64,000 nucleotides of DNA, from positions 62,001 through 126,000 of the forward strand of contig NZ_QTTN01000008.1 of NCBI RefSeq assembly GCF_003386535.1. The letters are read 5' to 3'. The notes under the pieces were generated by a model. That model had not been told where the DNA came from, made no database searches, and saw nothing but the letters and a program-made list of their open reading frames with translations. The translations under genes and the position numbers were made by a program. Source of the stretch: Paenibacillus taihuensis. GTDB lineage: Bacteria; Bacillota; Bacilli; Paenibacillales; Paenibacillaceae. Below are positions 40,474-50,142 of the stretch, piece after piece. Within the stretch, counting starts at the first letter, position 1; each line of letters begins with the position of its first letter.

Positions 40474-43185
40474 TTATAGCTTCTCAATCTCGATAATCGA
40501 ATTTTGATAGAGATAAATCACGATGGAATCGCCGTCGACTAACGAGCTGATCGGAATTACCGATCCAGCCTGCGTCACTTTCGTAGAAGCTGTCGCCATA
40601 TACGTGTAGGCATCAGTCAAATTCACACGCTTCACAGCTAACTCACCTGTAACGGCGTTGTATTTCCAGAAGTTCTTGCTCACACCGCTATAAACGGTAA
40701 CGATAACGCTATCCTGGATGTTCTTCTTCACGTCAACGCGGTCACCGACTGCAAGTACGGTAGAACTGCTGCTTGTCGTACCGTTCTTCAAAACCGAGAA
40801 GCCCGTTCCAAGCTGTACGTCTGAAGTAATGCCGTTATAGTCAATCACAGAGATATGGTCGGACGAAACTGCTGTAACACGTCCAGTTGTCACATTTACA
40901 AGTTTCACGTAAGCCACTGTTGTACCTACATAATTGAGGTTCACGGTCTGTCCCGATTTGAAACTTGCCAATGTCAGCTTATCTCCGTTTTCATTCACGA
41001 AATCCAGCGATGCAGCAGAGATGTCATACCCCAAGCCATCGCTTGTTCTCACACTAAGCTTTTTCGCCGTTGTATCAACAGCTGTAATTGTTGCTTGCTT
41101 AACGGTATGCAGCTGCAGCAATACAATTTTGTCTTGGTTTGCATTCAATACCGCTGTTACCGTATCGCCTGCTTTGATATCCGCAAGGGTAGCCGGGCTC
41201 TTGCCGTTCATTTCGACAGAACTAATAGTGTCCATCGGAAGTGTTACGGTCAGGCCATTCGACTGGGCAATCGTAATTTGCTTTGAATTTGTATTCACAG
41301 CCGCTGCAATACCGCTGTATTTGTATACGAACTGAATGAATACCGCTTGATCATTGGTATAACCGATCGTCAGCTTCTTGTTCTTGACAAGCAGCGAGGC
41401 CACTGCGCTTAGCGTAATCGGATTGCCGTTTGTTTCAAATCTTGTATCAGCTGTCAAATAAACAGAAACCAATGCTCCCTCGGATGATTTTAACAACAAT
41501 GCTTTCAGATCAGCATCATAGCTTACAACCGTCGCTCCGCCAAGCACTTCAACCTTACGGTTAATGGCTTTGATCGCCACAACTTGATCTTGATCATTGA
41601 GCGTAATGTCGATTACATCTCCTTTGACCAGATCCTTGAGCGTTGTGCCCGTCAGTCCATCGATCGTAACATCGACTACAGGGGATACGAATTTCGATTC
41701 CGGTTTACCTGCGCCGGAAGTACTCAGGTAAGAGATGAGTTTGCCGTCGCTGCTTACTGTGTAGAATTCACCGCGAACTAGCTTAGCGGAAGTTTTCTGA
41801 ATCGTCACTTTCGTAATAAGCGAGTTCTTCACTTCATAGGACACGACATCGCCAACTCGCAATGCGGATAAGCCGCCATCCAAAATTTGACCCTGCCACA
41901 CGACATCGACTTGCGGGGACGCCTGATACATGGATGTCGTACCAGCAACGCTATCTTTCACCGTAATTGCCGGTTGTGTCGTATCAATGGCACTGATCGT
42001 TCCTTGACCGGTTTTGTTGATTGGCGCTGATTTCACTTTAATGGAAACCGCAATCGGCTTCGCACGATACGTATCCTGCGTAATTTCTACCTGACTGTCA
42101 GCGCCTAGGCTTGTTACGGATACGACATTGCCTGATCCGTCCGTCACTTGCGTTGCATTGCTGTATGTAATTGGTATCATGTCTTCGTTAGCCCAAATCC
42201 AAATCTTGTTTTCACTTGAAGAGACACGCTGAACCGAACCTGTTAAGGTGCTTACCTGAGCTTTATCATCCAATTGCTCCACGTAGAGCGGCTTCGTGCC
42301 ATCTGCGATGACGAGCAGCTTCGTATTCGGCGTCAATTGGCTCACGGTTGCCGGCTTCTCTGAATCGAAGCGGTACACGTATGTATCAGGCGATAGAGCA
42401 ACCGATGTATCTTTGTCGTTCGCGAACAGATTCAGAGTGCTTTCATTTGCTCCAGTCAGGATCGCTGTGTACTGGCCAGTGTAGTTCACCGGGAACTGCG
42501 CTTCCGCTCTGCTGAAGATCGTAGCGATCGATGCGCGTGTAATCAAGCCACGCGGATCGAACGTGTCTGCCGTAATGCCTTTAATGAGGCCAAGCGATAC
42601 TGCAGCATTGATATAACCCGTATAACCGTCGTCAATTTTGCTCGCATCCTTGAATGTTACAGGGGAAGAGGACAGCTCGTCCGCAACCTTCTGTTTCTCG
42701 ATCGCTTTCACAATCAGCTTCGTAATCCATTCGCGGGATGCTTTCTTGAGGCCCCACTCTGTACCCGGGTTTGCCTCCGCTTGCTTGAACTCTTCTGCTT
42801 GGTCTAGCAAGCCGAGCTGAAATGCAAGAACAACATAAGGTTTAAAATAAGTGCTGACATCAAAGCTTTCCGGGAAGACGATCGCATCATCTGCTTTTAC
42901 GTTCTGCTCCTTGCCAATGAAACGAATCGCAAGCGCTATTGCTTCCTGCTGCGAGATGTTATCTGCCGGATTGAACTTACCGTTCGTACCTTTAATAATC
43001 CCTTGCATCGAGAGCTTCGCAATATGCTTCTCTGCCCAATGGCCAGCAGGGACATCACTGAATTTGGTAATGATCGGAGAAGCATCCGCATGCGCAAATG
43101 TGCTTCCGACTGCTGAGAATCCCGTAAGCAGCGAGAACACCATAATTGACGATACTGCTTTTACCCATTTCTTCTGTTGCGGCAT
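40474..43185 (-). CDS. S-layer-homology domain surface protein
   Basis: 903 residues. A signal peptide (about 1-32, cleaved near HADA) leads into two clear SLH domains: FSDVPAGHWAEKHIAKLSMQ with GIIKGTNGKFNPADNISQQE (about 40-95), and FKDASKIDDGYTGYINAAVS with GLIKGITADTFDPRGLITRA (about 178-230), with a weaker copy between. SLH domains bind pyruvylated secondary wall polymer. The remaining 650 residues are serial beta-strand modules of about 70 residues with DTTAKKLSV or similar at repeat borders. No enzyme motif is seen. It lies 15 bases after the GerMN gene stop, so the three genes probably share a transcript. Confidence 0.88.
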   Translation of the reverse strand: MPQQKKWVKAVSSIMVFSLLTGFSAVGSTFAHADASPIITKFSDVPAGHWAEKHIAKLSMQGIIKGTNGKFNPADNISQQEAIALAIRFIGKEQNVKADDAIVFPESFDVSTYFKPYVVLAFQLGLLDQAEEFKQAEANPGTEWGLKKASREWITKLIVKAIEKQKVADELSSSPVTFKDASKIDDGYTGYINAAVSLGLIKGITADTFDPRGLITRASIATIFSRAEAQFPVNYTGQYTAILTGANESTLNLFANDKDTSVALSPDTYVYRFDSEKPATVSQLTPNTKLLVIADGTKPLYVEQLDDKAQVSTLTGSVQRVSSSENKIWIWANEDMIPITYSNATQVTDGSGNVVSVTSLGADSQVEITQDTYRAKPIAVSIKVKSAPINKTGQGTISAIDTTQPAITVKDSVAGTTSMYQASPQVDVVWQGQILDGGLSALRVGDVVSYEVKNSLITKVTIQKTSAKLVRGEFYTVSSDGKLISYLSTSGAGKPESKFVSPVVDVTIDGLTGTTLKDLVKGDVIDITLNDQDQVVAIKAINRKVEVLGGATVVSYDADLKALLLKSSEGALVSVYLTADTRFETNGNPITLSAVASLLVKNKKLTIGYTNDQAVFIQFVYKYSGIAAAVNTNSKQITIAQSNGLTVTLPMDTISSVEMNGKSPATLADIKAGDTVTAVLNANQDKIVLLQLHTVKQATITAVDTTAKKLSVRTSDGLGYDISAASLDFVNENGDKLTLASFKSGQTVNLNYVGTTVAYVKLVNVTTGRVTAVSSDHISVIDYNGITSDVQLGTGFSVLKNGTTSSSSTVLAVGDRVDVKKNIQDSVIVTVYSGVSKNFWKYNAVTGELAVKRVNLTDAYTYMATASTKVTQAGSVIPISSLVDGDSIVIYLYQNSIIEIEKL

Positions 43186-43200
43186 CTCTGTAAGCTCCCT

Positions 43201-43845
43201 CTATTGTTTTGTAATTGGGTGATCCAAGTCCATATGCCCCATAAGACTGTCTACGGATTCGCCATCGACAAGCAGGTCAATGGAAGTTACGTCCTGGAAC
43301 TGGAAATACGTCTTCTCGATCGCATCTAATGCGAGCATTTCGCCTGGCGCTCCAAGTCTGGCATCGTCCGGCAAATGAAGATCAAGCGTGATTGCTGTGC
43401 CGTCTTGCTTGACACTGAGCAGCTCAGCATGCTTCCAGAGCGAAGGCTCACCCTTGTCGCTGTCTTTCTTCATCGCAGCAAAAGCCGCTTCCAGCTTCTG
43501 TTTGCTGTCGCTGTACTCGATCTCAGTCTTCTGTTCATGCAAGTCCAGCATTTCGTCATCGGTATAGTAGAGCGAGATCTGCTCCTTCTTCACCTCAGGC
43601 TTAGGAGGCTCAGCTTCTTGGTTCACCGAGCTTGAATCTGTATTCGTTTCATTACTTGTGACTGCCGACTCGTTCGACGTTTGCTGATTCGCGGATCCCG
43701 CTTGTGTCGTCTGCTCCTGAGAGCTTGTATTCTGCACCTGCTGCTGGTCTTCCTGCTTGACACGGCTGCCGCAGGCACTGAGAGGGACGATCATCGTTGC
43801 AGCAATGAGAACGGATATTAAAGAAGTTGTGTAATGACGTTTCAT
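43201..43845 (-). CDS. GerMN domain lipoprotein
   Basis: 214 residues. The lipobox is LSACGS (Cys 25), then a Gln/Ser/Thr/Asn-rich linker (about 28-80), then a GerMN domain: ISLYYTDDEMLDLHEQKTEI, LEAAFAAM, LWKHAELLSVKQDGTAITLD. GerMN domains occur in spore-germination GerM and in wall lipoproteins. Two ATGs lie two codons apart; the second is chosen because AGGAGG is 6 nt ahead of it. Located between the SLH protein and a cell-wall amidase, so a role in wall turnover is likely. Confidence 0.85.
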   Translation of the reverse strand: MKRHYTTSLISVLIAATMIVPLSACGSRVKQEDQQQVQNTSSQEQTTQAGSANQQTSNESAVTSNETNTDSSSVNQEAEPPKPEVKKEQISLYYTDDEMLDLHEQKTEIEYSDSKQKLEAAFAAMKKDSDKGEPSLWKHAELLSVKQDGTAITLDLHLPDDARLGAPGEMLALDAIEKTYFQFQDVTSIDLLVDGESVDSLMGHMDLDHPITKQ

Positions 43846-43859
43846 CGGCATCCTCCTAG

Positions 43860-45383
43860 CTAGCTAAGCTTCAAATATTCTTTTATTCCTTTGACGATTT
43901 CAGCGGCGATACGATCCTGTTTCTCAGCATTAAACAGAACTGAACTATCATTCGAATTGGACAAGTATCCTGCCTCAAGAAGCACAGCCGGCATCGTTGT
44001 CGCTTTTACGACGCGGAATGGCTCTGTTCTTACACCGCGGTCCTTAAGCCCGGCACCTGCTATCAGGTGTTTATGAATGATGTTCGCGAACGCTTTGCTA
44101 TAGTCATGATAGTAGTACGTCTCAGAACCGGTAGCGGATGCAGTTTCTGCTTTATTCGCGTGGAAAGAAATAAATAAGTCCGCTTTCATGTTGTTTGCAT
44201 AAGCTGCTCGATCATCAAGTTCAATGAACGTATCATTGGATCTTGTCAAATATGGCTTAATTCTCGTTTCTTTGTCAAGGAGTGCCTTCACTTTCAATGT
44301 AATGGCCAAATTGTACTCTTTCTCATTGCGGCCGTTGACGCTGGAAGCACCAGGGTCCTTACCTCCGTGACCGGCATCGAGCACAACTTTATAAACGCGC
44401 GGACCAGATGGCGTATCTGGCGTAGTACCATCTCCTGTCGGCGGTGTAACTACAGGCGGAGGCCCCGTCTGTTCGAGCACATCAATTCGGATTGATCCCT
44501 CTTCCTTCACCACGTTGTAATTCGTCGGCGCCAGCAAATCGAGCACAATACGAACGGTGGAAGGCTTGTCCGAATAATAAGAGAAACGGACCTTCTGCAA
44601 AGTTGGATGCGAATCAACGAGAATTTCCCCGAGCTTCGAAGCGCTGTTCGTGAAGCCAGGTGCAAAATCAGGCGCAAAGTTCATATTCGGCAAATCAATG
44701 ACGATACGTTCTGGACTGTGCAGCACTTCAGTATGTACATCGCCAAAATCACCGTCATACGGGAGAGAAATACTGCCAAGTCCATCATACTCAATGGATT
44801 TCAAGAGCGAAGTGGAACCTGCATTTGGATCCGTCGTTGATGGATCACTGCCAGACCCACCATTACCCGTATTACCGGAATCGCCGGTATTGCCAGAGCC
44901 ATTCGAACCGCCATTGCCGCTACCACTTCCATTATCAGATGGCGCGCCAGGTGTGGATACATCCGCGTACAGATGTACAGAACGTGACAGCTTGTCCCAA
45001 TAAACTTGTAACCCGAACTGTTCGCCAACGAATCTAAGGGGAACAAGTGTCGAGCCTGTGGAAATCATGGCAGGCTTCTCTAGCGGCGCTTCCTGACCAT
45101 TCACGATCGCCGTTTTGTCGCCGATCGTAAGCAGCATGTTCGTATCGCCATTTGAGATCGTGACGATAGGCTTCTCCCAGGAAACATCAAATCCAAGACC
45201 TTCAGTTACCGTGCGAATAGGCACAAAAGTGGTATCGCCGACAATTTGCGGATTTGAGCCGCTTAGCAGCTGCTTGCCATTAAGATACAGCTTCGGCGAC
45301 GCAGCTTCCGCAGCTCCGACTATAGCCGGAAACATAGAGATGAGGAACGACAACAACAGTACAGCGGTTACAAATTTCTTCAT
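43860..45383 (-). CDS. N-acetylmuramoyl-L-alanine amidase (CuAO-N, AMIN, Amidase_3)
   Basis: 507 residues: signal peptide (1-25), copper-amine-oxidase-N-type domain with YLNGKQLLSG and VPLRFVGEQFGL (about 30-140), a Gly/Ser/Asn linker with tandem NGSG-like units (about 150-190), an AMIN domain (about 195-300) and a zinc Amidase_3 domain (about 330-505). Zinc ligands are His in VLDAGHGG, Glu in NEKEYN and His in SFHAN; the catalytic Glu is in LLEAGYLSN. It cuts between MurNAc and L-Ala of peptidoglycan outside the cell. GAGGTGAAAG precedes the ATG. First of the three-gene wall group. Confidence 0.94.
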   Translation of the reverse strand: MKKFVTAVLLLSFLISMFPAIVGAAEAASPKLYLNGKQLLSGSNPQIVGDTTFVPIRTVTEGLGFDVSWEKPIVTISNGDTNMLLTIGDKTAIVNGQEAPLEKPAMISTGSTLVPLRFVGEQFGLQVYWDKLSRSVHLYADVSTPGAPSDNGSGSGNGGSNGSGNTGDSGNTGNGGSGSDPSTTDPNAGSTSLLKSIEYDGLGSISLPYDGDFGDVHTEVLHSPERIVIDLPNMNFAPDFAPGFTNSASKLGEILVDSHPTLQKVRFSYYSDKPSTVRIVLDLLAPTNYNVVKEEGSIRIDVLEQTGPPPVVTPPTGDGTTPDTPSGPRVYKVVLDAGHGGKDPGASSVNGRNEKEYNLAITLKVKALLDKETRIKPYLTRSNDTFIELDDRAAYANNMKADLFISFHANKAETASATGSETYYYHDYSKAFANIIHKHLIAGAGLKDRGVRTEPFRVVKATTMPAVLLEAGYLSNSNDSSVLFNAEKQDRIAAEIVKGIKEYLKLS

Positions 45384-45470
45384 CTTTCACCTCGGTGTCT
45401 TTATTCGCTTATTTAGACGCAATATGGCAGAAAAAGTTGCGTTTTGAGGAAATTTGTAGTACTTCGGCAT

Positions 45471-45507
45471 AAAAAAACAACTCCGGTATATCGATACCGG
45501 AGTTGTT
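45471..45507 (-). terminator. Terminator of leuCD
   Basis: A perfect 14-bp stem (AACAACTCCGGTAT at 45476-45489 with 45494-45507) and a 4-nt loop. The minus-strand reading continues in a run of seven T (45471-45477). It lies 33 bases past the leuD stop. Confidence 0.85.
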
Positions 45508-45540
45508 CTTATAAATCCGCTTGTTTTACGCGAAACTGGC

Positions 45541-46134
45541 TTAGAATGCTACGCGGTTTGCTTCGTAAGCTGAAATCTTGTCTTCATGCTGTAGCGTAAG
45601 ACCGATATCGTCAAGGCCGAGCAGCAAGAATTGGCGACGGTGCTCATCGAGATCGAAGGCGATGTTAATGTCAGCGCCATCCGTAATGGTTTTGCTCTCA
45701 AGATCAACAGTCAGCTTATAGCCTTCTGTCTTATTCGTGCGTTGGAACAAGTCTTCTACTTGCTCTTCGCTCAGACGAATTGGCAAAATGCCGTTCTTGA
45801 AGCAGTTGTTGTAGAAAATATCTGCGAACGATGGCGCGATTACGACTTTGAAGCCGTAGTCCATAATCGCCCATGGCGCATGCTCACGGGAAGAGCCGCA
45901 GCCGAAGTTTGCGCGGGAGATCAGCACTTCTGCACCTTGGTAACGCGGTTGATTCAGGCTGAAGCTGTCGATGACATTGCCTTTCTCGTCCCAGCGCCAT
46001 TCGAAGAACAGGAATTGGCCAAAGCCGCTGCGCTCGATGCGCTTCAGAAATTGTTTAGGGATGATTGCGTCTGTATCTACGTTCACACGGTCTACCGGGG
46101 CTACAAGACCGGTCAGTTGTTTGAAAGCTTCCAT
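45541..46134 (-). CDS. leuD: 3-isopropylmalate dehydratase small subunit
   Basis: 197 residues. The swivelling aconitase-D fold has [22 protein letters not shown] near the start and [21 protein letters not shown] (about 74-94) that contacts the substrate. With LeuC it isomerises 2-isopropylmalate to 3-isopropylmalate in leucine synthesis. AGGAG lies about 9 nt ahead of the ATG. It is 33 bases after leuC. leuA and leuB are not in the window. Confidence 0.96.
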   Translation of the reverse strand: MEAFKQLTGLVAPVDRVNVDTDAIIPKQFLKRIERSGFGQFLFFEWRWDEKGNVIDSFSLNQPRYQGAEVLISRANFGCGSSREHAPWAIMDYGFKVVIAPSFADIFYNNCFKNGILPIRLSEEQVEDLFQRTNKTEGYKLTVDLESKTITDGADINIAFDLDEHRRQFLLLGLDDIGLTLQHEDKISAYEANRVAF

Positions 46135-46167
46135 GTTGATGAACTCCTCTCGAATCTATGAATTAGA

Positions 46168-47589
46168 CTAGTTCAGAACTTCGGATTTGATTTTCCAATC
46201 GCGAACGTCTGTGAATTTACCCATAATTGCAGCAGCTGCAGCCATTGCCGGAGATACGAGGTGCGTACGTCCGCCGCGGCCTTGACGACCTTCGAAGTTA
46301 CGGTTGGAAGTCGATGCGCAGCGTTGGCCTGGCTCAAGTACGTCAGGGTTCATCGCAAGGCACATGGAGCAACCAGCGTCACGCCATTCGAAGCCTGCTT
46401 CTGTGAAGATCTTATCAAGACCTTCCTTCTCTGCTTGCAGCTTAACGCGGCCAGAGCCCGGAACGACGATTGCTGTTACGCGGTCGCTGACTTGGTATCC
46501 GCGAGCAACTTCAGCAGCAGCGCGAAGGTCTTCGATACGGCCGTTTGTGCAAGAACCGATAAAGACATAGTCGATGTCGATTTCGCTCATAGGCGTACCT
46601 GGTGTAAGACCCATGTATTCAAGTGCTTTTTCAGCAGCTTTACGTTCATTTTCAGTTGGAAGCTCAGCTGGTACAGGTACATTTGCTGTGATGTCAGTAC
46701 CCATGCCTGGGCTTGTGCCCCAAGTTACTTGCGGGATCAAAGAATCTACGTCGAAATCAACGACAGTATCGAATGCTGCGCCTTCGTCAGTATTCAGCTC
46801 TTTCCATGCTGCAACTGCACGATCGAACGCTTCGCCTTGCGGTGCGTATTCGCGGCCGCGGAGGTATTCGAATGTTGTTTCGTCCGGAGCGATAAGGCCT
46901 GCACGAGCACCTGCCTCGATGGACATGTTACATACTGTCATACGCTCTTCCATCGACAGGCTGCGGATTGCTTCGCCAGTGTATTCCATTACGTAGCCAG
47001 TACCGAAGTCTGTGCCGTACTTGGCGATAACGCCAAGGATCATGTCCTTTGCAGTTACGCCTGGTTTACGCTTACCGATGAAACGAACTTCCATCGTCTT
47101 CGCTTTCGATTGCTGCAAGCATTGCGTAGCAAGTACGTGCTCAACCTCGGAAGTACCGATGCCGAAAGCAAGTGCGCCGAACGCGCCGTGCGTGGACGTG
47201 TGGCTGTCGCCGCAAACGATTGTTTTGCCTGGGTGCGTAAGACCAAGCTCGGGACCCATAACGTGAACCACGCCTTGATCGATGCTGTCCAGGTCGAACA
47301 ATGTTACGCCGAAGTCTTTACAGTTTTGCGTGAGCGTATCGATCTGTTGCTTGGAGATCGGATCGCTAATGTTGAAACGGTCTTTCGTCGGAACGTTGTG
47401 GTCCATCGTAGCAAAAGTCAGCTCAGGACGACGAACCGGGCGGCCTGTCATGCGAAGGCCTTCGAACGCTTGCGGCGAAGTTACTTCGTGTACAAGATGC
47501 AAATCAATATAGATAACACTTGGCTTGCCAGCTTCTGAATGGATGACGTGATTATCCCAAATTTTCTCAAACATCGTTCTTTTCGTCAT
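46168..47589 (-). CDS. leuC: 3-isopropylmalate dehydratase large subunit
   Basis: 473 residues of the aconitase family. Cluster ligands are Cys in [10 protein letters not shown] (about 347) and the two Cys of [13 protein letters not shown] (about 407 and 410); [19 protein letters not shown] is the substrate loop. Together with LeuD it dehydrates and rehydrates isopropylmalate. GAGGTGAATTCAT supplies the ribosome site. It is divergently arranged to a LysR gene, which may control it through a shared box. Confidence 0.96.
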   Translation of the reverse strand: MTKRTMFEKIWDNHVIHSEAGKPSVIYIDLHLVHEVTSPQAFEGLRMTGRPVRRPELTFATMDHNVPTKDRFNISDPISKQQIDTLTQNCKDFGVTLFDLDSIDQGVVHVMGPELGLTHPGKTIVCGDSHTSTHGAFGALAFGIGTSEVEHVLATQCLQQSKAKTMEVRFIGKRKPGVTAKDMILGVIAKYGTDFGTGYVMEYTGEAIRSLSMEERMTVCNMSIEAGARAGLIAPDETTFEYLRGREYAPQGEAFDRAVAAWKELNTDEGAAFDTVVDFDVDSLIPQVTWGTSPGMGTDITANVPVPAELPTENERKAAEKALEYMGLTPGTPMSEIDIDYVFIGSCTNGRIEDLRAAAEVARGYQVSDRVTAIVVPGSGRVKLQAEKEGLDKIFTEAGFEWRDAGCSMCLAMNPDVLEPGQRCASTSNRNFEGRQGRGGRTHLVSPAMAAAAAIMGKFTDVRDWKIKSEVLN

Positions 47590-47705
47590 ATGAATTCACC
47601 TCATAAGTTCGTTTGGTTCATTTCGTAGTTTAATTCATCGTGTTTCGTTGAAGCAATCATAACATTTCATTCTTCATTGTTCTAAGATATAATATCTATA
47701 ACAGC

Positions 47706-47722
47706 AATAGGTTAAACCTATT
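47706..47722. promoter_or_regulatory. LysR-type palindromic box between leuC and the LysR gene
   Basis: AATAGGTT-A-AACCTATT is a perfect 8-1-8 palindrome that includes the T-N11-A pattern of LysR sites. On the minus strand it overlaps a TTTAAC-N16-TATTAT promoter that would drive leuC. Expected to be bound by the protein encoded at 47764. Confidence 0.65.
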
Positions 47723-47763
47723 AGCGTAGTTACCATCCTAACTCAGTCATGGAGAGAAAATAT

Positions 47764-48666
47764 ATGGAATTTCGCCAGCTCCAATATGTCATTCAAATTG
47801 CCAAAGAGAAAAATTTCTCCAGAGCAGCCGAGAAGCTTCACATCGCGCAGCCTTCACTCAGCCAGCAGCTGTCGAAGCTGGAGAAAGAAATCGGCGTCCT
47901 ATTGTTCCGCCGCACGACGAATTCCGTTGAACTTACGCACGCAGGCTCTGTCTTCGTGGAGAAAGCACAGAACATCCTGGATAATATCGAGCAGCTGAAA
48001 CAAGAGCTCGATGACCTCGCCCATATGCGCAGAGGCAAACTCGTTGTCGGCAGCCTGTCCATTACCGGCTCCCACGTACTGCCGATCGTACTGCCGATTT
48101 TCGGTGAGCAATATCCCGAGATTGAGATTGTCCTTGTTGAGGACACCCCATCCAAGCTGGAGCAGCTTACTGCGAGCGGTCAAACCGACTTAAGCTTGCT
48201 CGCCCTCCCATTGTTCGAGCCATCGCTCGAGTGGGTGCCTATTATAGAAGAAGAAATTGTACTTGCCGTTCCTCCAGACCATCATTTGGCGAAGCTATCG
48301 GAGCCGATTCGAATCGAATCATTAAGGAACGAACCGTTCATCGTCCTTAAGAAAGGACAAGGCTTCCGGCAAAATGTGCTGGAAATCTGCGAAAATGCAG
48401 GCTTCGAGCCGCGAATCGTATTCGAGAGCACGAATATTGAAACGGTACAGTCCCTCGTTGCTGCCGGGATGGGCATCACTTTTATCCCGAAGATGATCAC
48501 GCGTACGAGCGCGAATTCGCTCACGCCTGTATATCTGCCGCTCGCTCCGCCTACGCCTATTCGAACGCTTGTTATCGCAAGCCGTAAAGGCCGCTATCTG
48601 TCGAGAGCGGCCGAAGCTTTTATTGATACGATGAAGCTGACGACGGAGCAGCATTTTGGCAGCTAA
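47764..48666 (+). CDS. LysR family transcriptional regulator
   Basis: 300 residues. The HTH is FRQLQYVIQIAKEKNFSRAA and LHIAQPSLSQQLSKLEKEIG (about 3-45), followed by the effector domain with GKLVVGSLSITGSHVLPIVL and IEIVLVEDTPSKL (about 90-290). The ATG at 47764 has GGAGAG 7 nt ahead; the in-frame ATG at 47749 lies before the site. Placed divergently from leuCD over a shared palindrome, it is the probable leuCD regulator; the effector is unknown. Confidence 0.92.
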   Translation: MEFRQLQYVIQIAKEKNFSRAAEKLHIAQPSLSQQLSKLEKEIGVLLFRRTTNSVELTHAGSVFVEKAQNILDNIEQLKQELDDLAHMRRGKLVVGSLSITGSHVLPIVLPIFGEQYPEIEIVLVEDTPSKLEQLTASGQTDLSLLALPLFEPSLEWVPIIEEEIVLAVPPDHHLAKLSEPIRIESLRNEPFIVLKKGQGFRQNVLEICENAGFEPRIVFESTNIETVQSLVAAGMGITFIPKMITRTSANSLTPVYLPLAPPTPIRTLVIASRKGRYLSRAAEAFIDTMKLTTEQHFGS

Positions 48667-48695
48667 CAGCCTGTGCTGTTCGTTAGTATGAGCTG

Positions 48696-49493
48696 TTAGT
48701 ACAGCGCTGGGCGGCGATCTTCGAACACTGGAATTTTCGCACGAACCGCGTCTACCATGGAGAGGTCGATTTCTGCACGCAGAATCGTCTCTTCCTCGCC
48801 CGCTTCCGCAATAATTTCGCCCCAAGGATCAATAATAAGCGAGTGGCCGAAGAACGTGCTGGAGCCGCTCGTTCCGCAGCGATTACATGCGATCACGAAC
48901 ATTTGGTTCTCGATCGCTCTTGCGAGCAGCAAGGTCCGCCAATGATGCAATCTCGGATTCGGCCATTGTGCCGGCACGAACATCGCCTTCGCCCCGCCGA
49001 GCGCCAGCTTGCGCGCAAGCTCTGGGAACCTGATGTCGTAGCAGATCATCATGCCTGCATCAGCGCCAGCAACTTTAAGCTGTCCGAGCTTCTCGCCCGC
49101 GAGCAGATGCTTCTCCTCGTCCATGAGACGGAACAGGTGGATTTTCGAATAATCAGCAATAACTTCACCATTCTCATCGAATGCGTAAATCGTATTATAG
49201 ACGCCATTCTCCCGCTTCTCAGCGATCGAACCGCCGATAAGTTGAACGCGATGCTCGCTCGCGAATGAAGACAGCATCACTTTGGTGCGTTCTCCGTTCA
49301 CATCAGCGATTTGATCGATTTGTTCCAGCGCATAACCGGTATTCCACATCTCCGGCAGCATGATGAGGTCCGGCTTTTCTGTACCTTGAACCGCTTCTTC
49401 CAGCTTCATCTTCAGCCGCTCATAATTGGCATCCGGATTCCCCGCATCCACATGCATTTGCACAAGCGCTATGCGCAACTTCTTATCTGACAT
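48696..49493 (-). CDS. mtnU: Carbon-nitrogen hydrolase (omega-amidase type, MtnU-like)
   Basis: 265 residues of the nitrilase family. The triad is Glu 48 (LPEMWN), Lys 117 (YSKIHLF) and Cys 151 (MMICYDIRFPE). The sequence style matches the Bacillus YkrU/MtnU enzyme and mammalian Nit2, which hydrolyse alpha-ketoglutaramate or alpha-ketosuccinamate, the amide by-product of glutamine-dependent KMTB transamination in methionine salvage. It converges on the LysR gene and is near mtnE, which supports the assignment. A single gene on the minus strand. Confidence 0.85.
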   Translation of the reverse strand: MSDKKLRIALVQMHVDAGNPDANYERLKMKLEEAVQGTEKPDLIMLPEMWNTGYALEQIDQIADVNGERTKVMLSSFASEHRVQLIGGSIAEKRENGVYNTIYAFDENGEVIADYSKIHLFRLMDEEKHLLAGEKLGQLKVAGADAGMMICYDIRFPELARKLALGGAKAMFVPAQWPNPRLHHWRTLLLARAIENQMFVIACNRCGTSGSSTFFGHSLIIDPWGEIIAEAGEEETILRAEIDLSMVDAVRAKIPVFEDRRPALY

Positions 49494-49630
49494 TGTTTTG
49501 CCTCCTTGATCACTAGCTGAACCGACCTTATTTGCTCAGTTTTACCTTATCATAACGTCTCATGCTTCGCTGTCAAGATGGGTACCGTAACTAGGAAACC
49601 ACCATGACCGACTTCAAAGGAGACTTCGTG

Positions 49631-50089
49631 ATGAACATGTTAAAAATGTACCGTAAGCACTTTATAGCCGTTATCGCCTTATTCCTCTGCTTGATGATTC
49701 CTGCTGCAGCAGGCGCTGCTATGCATGATGAAGGCGGAGGCGCAGATCAGCGGCCTGTCCAAGCATTTGACGTTGTTCAAGGCAAAGTCGTCAAGTCCGT
49801 TCCGAACAGCCCCGAGTTTCAAGGCTACGCTAAGTCTTGGCTGAATGGCGTGACAGGTTTGTCGCCGAAACTGTCCGCCGATGACAAATGCGGCTATGTG
49901 TTCCGTATTCCGCTTGACCAGCCAACAGCTGTGAAAGCTGGTAATGCGCAAGTGATGACACAGGACGTCTTCCTCTTCTACTGCCCGAAGAAGCCGCAGC
50001 TGCTACTCGTCTTCGATGAGAATCGCAAGCCGTACTTGCTCACCTTCAAAGGCAACATTAAGCCGTTCCTGAAGGCGATGGATTTGTAA
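49631..50089 (+). CDS. Exported protein of unknown function, 152 residues
   Basis: A signal peptide (about 1-29, KMYRKHFIAVIALFLCLMIP then AAAGAAM) precedes a 120-residue mature domain with VVQGKVVKSVPNSPEFQGYA and FRIPLDQPTAVKAGNAQVMT, ending TFKGNIKPFLKAMDL. The mature part has two Cys (DKCGYVFR, FYCPKK) which could form a disulphide. The ATG at 49631 is chosen because AAAGGAG lies 8 nt upstream; earlier in-frame starts overlap the ribosome site. No known family recognised; it lies between mtnU and mtnE. Confidence 0.78.
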   Translation: MNMLKMYRKHFIAVIALFLCLMIPAAAGAAMHDEGGGADQRPVQAFDVVQGKVVKSVPNSPEFQGYAKSWLNGVTGLSPKLSADDKCGYVFRIPLDQPTAVKAGNAQVMTQDVFLFYCPKKPQLLLVFDENRKPYLLTFKGNIKPFLKAMDL

Positions 50090-50142
50090 AATTTGCTATC
50101 CCCCCACCAAGAGCAAATCAATCTTGACTATTGGAGGCATTT

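Noticed and set aside
46261-47538. 425-codon plus-strand frame opposite leuC
   Set aside because: Shadow of leuC with abnormal Cys and Phe content and no start signal.
48661-48698. CTAACAGC/GCTGTTAG hairpin between lysR and mtnU
   Set aside because: Eight pairs with a long loop and no T run; possible terminator but not convincing.
50091-50118. ATTTGCT/AGCAAAT repeat as terminator after the exported protein
   Set aside because: Seven base pairs around a 14-base loop and no T run; too weak to call.
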